Part shown: positions 33,515 through 40,627 of the stretch, one piece after another
Numbering within the stretch: the stretch's first letter is position 1
Layout: each line of letters opens with the position of its first letter
NCBI RefSeq assembly: GCF_022179285.1
Contig: NZ_BPQO01000002.1
Span: forward strand, 1 to 64,000
DNA length: 64,000 nt
Direction of reading: 5' to 3'
Origin: Methylobacterium hispanicum
GTDB taxonomy: Bacteria; Pseudomonadota; Alphaproteobacteria; Rhizobiales; Beijerinckiaceae
The notes under the pieces: generated by a model
Database searches by the model: none
Told to the model about the DNA's origin: nothing
The model's input: the letters and a program-made list of their open reading frames with translations, nothing else
Translations under genes and position numbers: made by a program

Positions 33515-34615
33515 ATGGAAACGATGACGAACGGCTCGCTTACGTTCTGGATCGTCATCGCCGCCGCCAGCGCCGCGTTCGGCGCCCTGTATGGCATCCT
33601 GTTCCACGAGGGGCCGGCCGTGCTCGGCGTGACGTACGGCACGTGCATCGGCGTCCTCGCCATCGCCTACGAGCGCGGTGCCCTGTTCCCGCGGTACACG
33701 ACCTGCCTGCGGCGACTGCCCTCCCTGGCGTACTTCGCAGCGGCGGAGATCAGCCTGCTTCTCGTGATCGTCGTAGGAATGTCCGCGACGGGCCTCGTGG
33801 TCCGAGCCCTGGGGCTGACGGACAAGAGCCTGACCGAGCTCGTGACACCCCGGCTCCAGGCCGTGCTCTACGCGATGGCGGTGTCGGCCCTCCTCATCGG
33901 CGTGCTGCGCGTGCGTGACCTGATCGGAAGCAGGACGTTCACCAACCTGATCCTCGGACGCTATCACCGCCCGCGAAGCGAGGAGCGCATCTTCCTGTTC
34001 CTCGACCTCGTCGGTTCGACCACCTATGCGGAGAAGCACGGGGACTTCGCGGCGCAGGAACTGCTGAAAGACGTCTTCGAGACGATTGCCGAACCGATTC
34101 GCCGGCACCGCGGTCAGATCGACGATTACATTGGCGATCAGGTGATCATATCATGGCCGCTGATGCAGGGCGTCGAGCGGGCGAGGTGCATCGACTGCGT
34201 CTTCGCGATCCGAAAAACGCTCCGCGATGACCGTGACCGATGGACAAAAAGGTTCGGACTTGTCCCGGAACTTCGCGCGGCTCTGCATGGCGGCAGTGTC
34301 GTCACGGCCGAGATAGGCGTCGACCGGCACAAGATCGCCTACTTCGGCGACGTCATGAACGCGACCGCCCGATTGGAAGGCCTGTGCCGGGAGACGAAGC
34401 GGTCCGTGCTCGTTTCGGAAGCCGTCCTTTCCAGAATCCCCGTGCTCCCGGACGGCATCGAAGCGGAAGCCTTGGGGCAGTATGCCCTGAGGGGGCGCAG
34501 CGGGGAGATGGCCGTGCATGCGCTCGTCGAACGGCGGAGGCTCGCGGTCGTCGGCGAGGTTGTCGGCCGCCCTCTTCAGGGATCCGGAGCAGACGCTTTC
34601 CATCGCTTGTCATGA
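33515..34615 (+). CDS. membrane class III adenylate/guanylate cyclase
   Basis: A 366-residue protein with four transmembrane helices at about 10-135 and a class III cyclase domain at about 158-330. Metal-binding aspartates are present (FLFLDLVGST, Asp164; YIGDQVI, Asp208), with ALHGGSVVTAEIG and YFGDVMNATARLE completing the catalytic centre. It should make cAMP (substrate selectivity cannot be read with certainty). The membrane part is a small four-helix sensor without a known input domain. ATG 33515 and 33524 are both possible starts. Confidence 0.85.
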   Translation: METMTNGSLTFWIVIAAASAAFGALYGILFHEGPAVLGVTYGTCIGVLAIAYERGALFPRYTTCLRRLPSLAYFAAAEISLLLVIVVGMSATGLVVRALGLTDKSLTELVTPRLQAVLYAMAVSALLIGVLRVRDLIGSRTFTNLILGRYHRPRSEERIFLFLDLVGSTTYAEKHGDFAAQELLKDVFETIAEPIRRHRGQIDDYIGDQVIISWPLMQGVERARCIDCVFAIRKTLRDDRDRWTKRFGLVPELRAALHGGSVVTAEIGVDRHKIAYFGDVMNATARLEGLCRETKRSVLVSEAVLSRIPVLPDGIEAEALGQYALRGRSGEMAVHALVERRRLAVVGEVVGRPLQGSGADAFHRLS

Positions 34616-34739
34616 GCGAGGCATGGCGTCGGCACTTCCGGATGGCGGCCAAACACCCATCGACGTCCGTAGAGGTGCCAAACACGAGCCGCCAGGGTCC
34701 ATCCCGATCAACCTGCCCATCAATCATCGCGAGACCTTC

Positions 34740-35813
34740 ATGAACACCATTGCCGATGTCGCGAAACGTTCATGTGCTCTCCCGGAGCCGAGCTCCCGCG
34801 GCCTCAGCCGCCGCCGCTTCTGCGCGATGGCCCTGGCGGCGAGTGCTGGAGCCTGGCTCGCGCCTCTTCCGGCAGGGGCCCTGCCTTCGTCCGCCGAGGC
34901 ACGGTTCATCGACTTCGAATGGGTCGACCCCTCGCGTCAGCGCGCGGTGCCGGCCCGGCTCTACTGGCCCGCCACCTCCAACATAAAGGGACCGATCCCG
35001 CTGATCGTCTTTTCTCATGGGCTCGGCGGCACGCGAAAAGGCTACAGCTACCTCGGCGAGGGATGGTCGGCTCGCGGGACCGCCAGCCTGCATATCCAGC
35101 ATGTCGGCAGCGACCAGACTCTTTGGGAGGGTAACCCGCTCCTGCTTCTCGACCGCCTCGACGGCGCGGCGGACGAGCGCGAGGCCATCGAGCGGACCCG
35201 GGACGTGAGTTTCGGCCTCGACCGACTGCTCAGCCGTGACAGTCCCTTCCATGCCGCCATCGACCGGAAACGCATCGTCGCGGCCGGCCACTCCTACGGG
35301 GCGAACACCACCCTGATCCTCACCGGCGCCCAAGTGATCCGGGACGGGAAACCCGTCGGGCACAGGGACCCGCGCTTCACGGCGAGCATCGTCATATCGG
35401 CACCGCCCTTCTACGGCGAGGCCGACCTCGCCGCGGTCCTTGCCTCGGTGAATGTCCCCACCCTCCACGTGACCACGACGGAAGACACGATCCGCATACC
35501 CGGCCGCTATTCCCCGGTGCAGGACCGCGTCGATGTCTTCAACGCCGTTCCCACGGCGCAGAAGGCCCTCGTCGTGTTCCAGGGTGGTTCGCACAGCGTC
35601 TTCACCGACCGCTCCCTCCGGAACGGCGGGCCGCTGAACCCCTTGGTCAAGCGTGCGACGGCGGAGGCGGGCTTGGCGTTCCTCGACCTCGTCCACCGCT
35701 CCGATCCGGTTCCAATGGAGAATTGGAGCGCGACGTGGAAGCCGATCCTGGCCGCGGCACCAGTGCTTTTCCCGGTGCTGCCGAGGCAGGTGGACCGCAG
35801 ACGACGCACCTGA
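34740..35813 (+). CDS. Tat-exported alpha/beta hydrolase (PAF-acetylhydrolase/dienelactone hydrolase-like)
   Basis: About 357 residues. A twin-arginine signal (LSRRRFCAMALAASAGAWLA) precedes an alpha/beta-hydrolase fold: PLIVFSHGLGG (oxyanion region), AAGHSYGANT (nucleophile Ser in GHSYG), VPTLHVTTTEDTI (acid) and FQGGSHSVF (catalytic His). Similar proteins hydrolyse short esters or lactones. The predicted periplasmic location comes from the signal only. The ribosome-binding site is weak. It follows the cyclase by 124 bp on the same strand. Confidence 0.82.
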   Translation: MNTIADVAKRSCALPEPSSRGLSRRRFCAMALAASAGAWLAPLPAGALPSSAEARFIDFEWVDPSRQRAVPARLYWPATSNIKGPIPLIVFSHGLGGTRKGYSYLGEGWSARGTASLHIQHVGSDQTLWEGNPLLLLDRLDGAADEREAIERTRDVSFGLDRLLSRDSPFHAAIDRKRIVAAGHSYGANTTLILTGAQVIRDGKPVGHRDPRFTASIVISAPPFYGEADLAAVLASVNVPTLHVTTTEDTIRIPGRYSPVQDRVDVFNAVPTAQKALVVFQGGSHSVFTDRSLRNGGPLNPLVKRATAEAGLAFLDLVHRSDPVPMENWSATWKPILAAAPVLFPVLPRQVDRRRRT

Positions 35814-36136
35814 TGCCCGCACTCGCATCACCGCGCGGCGGGATCGCCTGAGCGATCTGTCCCGCGGCTCGAAAAGCTACGGCAGAGACCGGTTCGAGGG
35901 TGTTGTGGCCGCCGGGACTTGCCACTCCATGCCAATGGCAGCTTTCGGAGGCTAAGCGGCCATTCCGAGGGCTCTGTTTGAAAGGCCGCTTATGGCGCAC
36001 AGCCGAACAATCGCCGTGCGAACTCCTGACCCCTTGCAGACATTCGAGCCGCCTCCGCCGAAGGTCCGGATGGGGTGGGAAGGCGACATCGACGTGCGTC
36101 TGCGTGTCGGACCGCTTCGCCTCCGGGAGCGGGCCT
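35814..36136. other. intergenic region with dispersed repeats
   Basis: About 323 bp between converging genes. Most of it is repeat copy C and related sequence; no gene is supported. Confidence 0.45.
35993..36090. repeat. dispersed intergenic repeat (copy C)
   Basis: It shares ATGGCGCACAGCCGAACAA and GCGAACTCCTG with copy B at 30766, and GACATTCGAGC plus CCGAAGGTCCGGATG with copy A at 24253. It thus bridges both other copies and suggests a longer mosaic parent element. Confidence 0.6.
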
Positions 36137-37186
36137 TCATCCGTGATGCCGAACCCACTGCGTGAAGAGGTCCGGTCCCGGCGCAGCCGGCAGCCTGTCC
36201 CGCAGCCGGATCGTCTGCTCCTGGCGGAACTCGGACGGGCTCAGGCCGAACGCGCGGCGGAAGCTGCGGCTGATCTGGACGCCGCTGCCGAAACCGTAGC
36301 GCTCGCCGATCTCCGCGATCGTGCCGGGCGCACCGCCCAGAAGGTCCCGCCGCAGGGCCTGCAAGCGACGCTCCCAGATCACCCGTGCCACCCCGCCGTA
36401 GGGCTGGAAGGCGCGAAACAGCGTCGAGCGCGAGACGCCCATGGCATGGCAGACGCTGTCCGGGGTCAGTGTCGGCGCGGCGAGGTTGGCCTCGATGTAG
36501 CGCCTGGCCCGGCGGACGAGGGCGTGCGCGAGTGGCTCGCGAGCGCGCGCGATCAGCTCGGCCGTGGGGGCGAGGCAGGCCGCGAGCATATGCACGGTGA
36601 CGCGCGCCACGTCGGCCGCCGCCGCCCGCCGCAACGTCCCGGCTTGGTCGGCGAGGTCCAGCATGTGGTCGCGCATCAGGCTGCCCGCGCCGTCGTAGAG
36701 GACGCGCCCGTGCAGGCCGTCGAGGCCCGGCAACGCTTCGGCGAGGAGATCGCGCGGCAGGCTCAGGATCACGGATCCCCGCTCCGGTGCGGTCGCACGC
36801 CGATGCGTCTGCGTGACATCGTTCAGCGTGATGGCGCCGGCCGGCACGCGCAACTCGCGCTCGCCCGAGGTCAGGCGCTGGGCATGGTGGCTCAAGTGCA
36901 GCACGACGTGGTCGAGGCCGTCGCGCCGGACCTGCGCCGACGAGCGGGCGACCGCCTGGGGTGAGGCGTCCATCACGTGCACGAGCATCTCGTCCACGCG
37001 CACGGTGCGCAGCTGGGCCGAGAAGCCGGCCGGATCGGCGCTGAGGTCGTGGGTCAGGCCGATGAGCGCGCGCCACGCCTCGAAGCGCTGGTGCGGCGGG
37101 AGCAGGTCCGTCGAGAAGGACGCCTGCGCGCAGAACGTCCTGTCCGCCTCGGGCTGTTCGCCGGCCTCTCGCTGCCCCCCACTCAA
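36137..37186 (-). CDS. AraC-family transcriptional regulator
   Basis: A 349-residue protein. The N-terminal AraC-binding-like domain (FSTDLLPPHQRFEAWRALIG, VHVMDASPQAVARS, VVLHLSHHAQRLTSGERELR) precedes two C-terminal helix-turn-helix motifs (LTPDSVCHAMGVSRSTLFRA, IAEIGERYGFGSGVQISRSF, RRAFGLSPSEFR). It is divergent from the PGRS-like RTX gene starting at 37536 and may control it; no direct site was identified. Confidence 0.87.
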   Translation of the reverse strand: MSGGQREAGEQPEADRTFCAQASFSTDLLPPHQRFEAWRALIGLTHDLSADPAGFSAQLRTVRVDEMLVHVMDASPQAVARSSAQVRRDGLDHVVLHLSHHAQRLTSGERELRVPAGAITLNDVTQTHRRATAPERGSVILSLPRDLLAEALPGLDGLHGRVLYDGAGSLMRDHMLDLADQAGTLRRAAAADVARVTVHMLAACLAPTAELIARAREPLAHALVRRARRYIEANLAAPTLTPDSVCHAMGVSRSTLFRAFQPYGGVARVIWERRLQALRRDLLGGAPGTIAEIGERYGFGSGVQISRSFRRAFGLSPSEFRQEQTIRLRDRLPAAPGPDLFTQWVRHHG

Positions 37187-37535
37187 GCCGCCTCCTCAAT
37201 GCTGTTTGCTGGTCGAGACCGCTGGCCGACCGCAAATACGGTATCTCAGCCGAGAACCCAGACCCTGCCCGGCATCAACGGCATGCAACTGCGCTGGGTC
37301 GTCTTGTCCACACAATCTTCGCGCGACCCGAGCTGACTACACGCTTAAATTGCAAACGACGAGGCGTGACTTCAGGGCAACACGACCTTGCTTGGTCGCT
37401 ACACGCGGTGGATTGGGACGCTCGGTTAAGGCGGTCCGTGAAGAAATCGATAAAATCGAATGCTCTGAGCGCTGCTGAGCCGAGCCGAGCACTGTTCGAG
37501 CCAGCGCCTGTCTGGATTTGTCGCAGAGGGCCGAC
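37187..37535. other. divergent intergenic region, AraC regulator / RTX gene
   Basis: About 350 bp that should carry both promoters. Locally AT-richer near 37330-37470. No ORF or hairpin with T-tract was supported. Confidence 0.35.
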
Positions 37536-40166
37536 GTGGCTGATTTCACTGTATCGAACACGAGCGACAGCGGTGCGGGCTCGCTGCGTCAGGCCATCAT
37601 CAGCGCCAATGCGGAAACTGGTGCAAGCACCATCACTTTCGCCGCGGGGTTAGCCAGGCAGACCATCATCGTCGGCAGCACGCCTCTGCCTGCCATCAAA
37701 TCCGACATCACCATCGACGGCGCCAATGCGCCCGGCCTGACGATCAGCGGTGGCAACGCGAACCGCGTCTTCTTCGTGCTGTCGGGCACGGTGGCGATCC
37801 AGAACCTCACCATCGCAGACGGCAAGGCGACCGGCGGCCAAGGAAGCGGCGGCGGTATGGGCGCCGGTGGCGCGATCTTCGTCAATACCGGCACCACCAC
37901 CGTCACCAACGTCAGCTTTGCCAACAACACGGCTGTCGGGGGGGTGGGCACAGGTAACATTGGGGCCGGCGGCGGAGGTCTTGGGGGTAACGGTGGTTCA
38001 CTAACAAGTGGCGGCATCGGCGGCGGCGGCGGCTACAGCGGCGGCGGCGGCGGCGGCGGCAGTTTCAACTCCTCTGGTGGGTCTGGTGGAGCCGGACCCG
38101 GCGGCGCTGGAGGAGCCGGCGGCGGCACTGGACGCAATGGTAATAGCGCAACGGCGACCGGCGGCGGCTCGGGCGGACTTGGCTCTGGAAGCGGCGGCGG
38201 CGGCGGCGGCGGTGGCGGCACAGGCGGTGGTAGCGGTGGCGGAGGGGAGGCGGGCTTCTTCGGAGGAGGCGGAGGGGGCGGCAATGGACTGGATGCCGGA
38301 GGATTAGGTGGCACAGGAGGGGGTGGAACCTCGTCGGGAACCCCAGGCACTCTTGGCGGCGGTGGTGGCGGTGGGGGTGGTAGCGGTGCCACACAAGGAG
38401 GTGCCGGCGGCGATTTCGGTGGTGGCGGCGGCGGCGGTAGCGGCGGCGGCACTGGTGGCTTCGGCGGTGGCGGTGGCGGCGGTGGCGTTGGAGGCACCGG
38501 TGGCTTCGGCGGTGGCGGTGGTGGTACCGCCGGCACCGGTGGCTTCGGCGGCATCGGCGGAGGAGCCAACGGGGGCGGCGGCGCCGCCTTCGGCGGTGCG
38601 GTGTTCGTTCGTGCGGGCGCGACGCTCGTCCTAGCGACGGCAGGGACGACCAACAGCGCTTTCACCAGCAGCGGTGTCACCGCGGGCCAGGGTGTAAGCA
38701 ATCGGAACGGCGCGGCGTCCGGCTCTGACCTGTTTCTCCAGAGCGGAACGACGACGTTGGCGCCTGTCGCCGGCACCACGCTCAGGCTGTCGGGCTCGAT
38801 CGCGGACAGCAGCGCCACCGGCGTGCCTAATGTTCCTGGTTCAACCTATACGCCTGGCTCCGGTGCAGGCGGCGGTCTGACGATCGGGGCCAACGGCTCT
38901 GCCGGCACCGTTGTCTTAGGCGGGTCCAACAGCTATGCCGGCGCCACGCTCGTACAGTCCGGCACCCTGCTGGTGAACGGCGTCACCGACCCGGCTTCGA
39001 CCCTGACGGTCAGCGCGGGCGCCCGGTCCGGCGGTTCAGGTACGATCGGCGGCAGTGTTGCCGTGTCAGGCACGCTCTCGGCCGGCGGCACCGCGCTCTC
39101 GGACGTCGGCACGCTGTCCACCGGCGCGCTCACGCTCAATGCCACCTCGACCTATCGCCAGGACATCAACGGCACGACGGCGGCCGACCGCATCAACGTC
39201 GCAGGCACCGTCACCATCGACACCGGAGCGACCCTCGACCTCGAAGGAGCGACCGCCTTCACCACCGCGGCGGGTCAGACCGTGGGGCTCATCGACAACG
39301 ATGGTGGGGACGCGGTCACGGGCACGTTCGGCAAGCTCGTCATCAACGGAGGCGTCGCGACTACAACCACGCCCGGTGCCACCTTCACCGCGAACGGGCG
39401 CAGCTACCGGATCAGCTACACCGGCAACATCAACGGCAGCACCGTGAGCGCGACGGGCGGCAACGATGTCGTGCTATTCGATGTCGGGGCGCCGCCCCCG
39501 CCGCCGTCCGACCCCGATCCTACGCCGGCCCCCGTCGGCCCGTCATCGGGCAACGACAACCTCGTCGGCACGGGCGGTTCCGACACGATCAGCCTGCTCT
39601 CGGGCAACGACACGTATACGGGGGGCGCCGGCAACGATCTCGTGTACGGCAACCAGGGCAACGACCTGATCTACGGCAACCAGGACGCCGACACGCTCTA
39701 CGGGGGCCAGGGTGACGACCGGGCCTATGGCGGCCAGGGTGACGATCGCCTCTACGGCAACCAGGGCAACGACGTGCTGTTCGGCAATGCCGGCAACGAC
39801 ATCGTCTACGGCAACCAGGGCAACGACCTCGTCTACGGCAACCAGGGCGCGGACCTGCTGTTCGGCGGCCAGGGCAACGACGTGCTCTACGGTGGGCAGG
39901 GGGCCGACACGCTGGTGGGCGGGATCGGCGACGACACGCTGGTGGGCGGGCTTGGCGCCGACCGCTACGTGTTCGACACGAACTCCGGCCGCGACCTGAT
40001 CCTGGGCTTCAACCAGGCCGAGGGCGACCGGATCGCGCTGGGTGGGCAGACCTACACGGTCACCTCGGCCCAGAACGGCGACGCGCTGCTCACCCTCTCG
40101 GGCGGCGGTGTGGTCGATCTGGCCGGCATCCGGGCCGATCAGGTCAACGCGAGCTACTTCGCCTGA
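37536..40166 (+). CDS. PGRS-like glycine-rich RTX protein
   Basis: About 876 residues. Start GTG 37536 (ADFTVSNTSDSGAGSLRQAI is the usual beta-helix opening) with AGAGGG 6 nt upstream. Order: parallel beta-helix repeats (1-100), a very glycine-rich low-complexity tract (about 101-355) resembling mycobacterial PE_PGRS tracts, autotransporter-type beta repeats (NSYAGATLVQSGTLLVNG, about 460-490), more beta repeats, a Pro-rich linker, RTX calcium-binding repeats (about 669-808, YGNQG/FGGQG type) and a C-terminal tail ending NASYFA. No Sec signal, so type I secretion is inferred. The last 190 residues closely match the RTX nuclease at 5442-10562. A surface/biofilm matrix role is a guess. Confidence 0.82.
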   Translation: MADFTVSNTSDSGAGSLRQAIISANAETGASTITFAAGLARQTIIVGSTPLPAIKSDITIDGANAPGLTISGGNANRVFFVLSGTVAIQNLTIADGKATGGQGSGGGMGAGGAIFVNTGTTTVTNVSFANNTAVGGVGTGNIGAGGGGLGGNGGSLTSGGIGGGGGYSGGGGGGGSFNSSGGSGGAGPGGAGGAGGGTGRNGNSATATGGGSGGLGSGSGGGGGGGGGTGGGSGGGGEAGFFGGGGGGGNGLDAGGLGGTGGGGTSSGTPGTLGGGGGGGGGSGATQGGAGGDFGGGGGGGSGGGTGGFGGGGGGGGVGGTGGFGGGGGGTAGTGGFGGIGGGANGGGGAAFGGAVFVRAGATLVLATAGTTNSAFTSSGVTAGQGVSNRNGAASGSDLFLQSGTTTLAPVAGTTLRLSGSIADSSATGVPNVPGSTYTPGSGAGGGLTIGANGSAGTVVLGGSNSYAGATLVQSGTLLVNGVTDPASTLTVSAGARSGGSGTIGGSVAVSGTLSAGGTALSDVGTLSTGALTLNATSTYRQDINGTTAADRINVAGTVTIDTGATLDLEGATAFTTAAGQTVGLIDNDGGDAVTGTFGKLVINGGVATTTTPGATFTANGRSYRISYTGNINGSTVSATGGNDVVLFDVGAPPPPPSDPDPTPAPVGPSSGNDNLVGTGGSDTISLLSGNDTYTGGAGNDLVYGNQGNDLIYGNQDADTLYGGQGDDRAYGGQGDDRLYGNQGNDVLFGNAGNDIVYGNQGNDLVYGNQGADLLFGGQGNDVLYGGQGADTLVGGIGDDTLVGGLGADRYVFDTNSGRDLILGFNQAEGDRIALGGQTYTVTSAQNGDALLTLSGGGVVDLAGIRADQVNASYFA

Positions 40167-40181
40167 CCCGATGACACTCTT

Positions 40182-40214
40182 GAAGGTCCGGTCCCACACT
40201 TGGATCGGACCTTC
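40182..40214 (+). repeat. palindrome after the PGRS-like RTX gene
   Basis: GAAGGTCCG (40182-40190) and CGGACCTTC (40206-40214) pair perfectly over 9 bp with a 15-nt loop. The arm is the same word (GAAGGTCCG) as in repeat copies A and C. It may act as a transcript-end structure; there is no T-tract. Confidence 0.5.
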
Positions 40215-40292
40215 GACCTCGGGAACGCCATCGTCCGCTTGGGGTCGAGAGCGGCGGTTCAGCGCCAGCTACCCCAATGTCGGCTCATGGCG

Positions 40293-40484
40293 GATTTTGT
40301 TGAAAAACTCGGGGCCGGTCCGAAGGAGCACCACGACCGGCGCCTGCCAGAGAAAATCCTGCTGCCGCGCCGCCAAGGATACGTTGTGATCGTGGCATCG
40401 TATGGTCGATGAGAGAAACATGTTCTTCGTCGACCTGTGTTGAGCAATGCTTGGCGCGCCGCCTGGCAGTTTTTCAACAAAATC
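40293..40484. mobile_element. MITE-like element with 17-bp terminal inverted repeats
   Basis: GATTTTGTTGAAAAACT (40293-40309) and its exact reverse complement (40468-40484) bound a 192-bp element. GGCG occurs on both outer sides (40289-40292 and 40485-40488) and may be a target-site duplication. The ends resemble those of IS elements with TTGTTGAAAAA termini. No transposase frame remains inside, so it is probably a non-autonomous or internally deleted copy. Confidence 0.7.
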
Positions 40485-40627
40485 GGCGCATCTGAGACCT
40501 GAGATCCGACCTGAGCCAATGTCCGCTTCTGAGATGCCGGAAGTCTGCTGAATGGCCGAGATGGCGCGCAAAACGGCAGGTCTGCGTCAGTGAGTTGGTC
40601 ACCGAAGCTGACGTGCCGCATGGGTCT

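Noticed and set aside
35952..37235. A 427-codon minus-strand frame overlapping the AraC regulator
   Set aside because: The frame of the AraC protein has both helix-turn-helix motifs; this one does not.
39600..39960. Tandem repeated DNA in RTX genes considered as a CRISPR array
   Set aside because: Periodicity follows 27-nt protein repeats in frame; there are no unique spacers or palindromic repeats.
5442..40166. Search for type I secretion genes near the RTX proteins
   Set aside because: No HlyB-type ABC transporter, HlyD-type adaptor for it or TolC gene is present. The truncated adaptor at 1141 belongs to the RND family.
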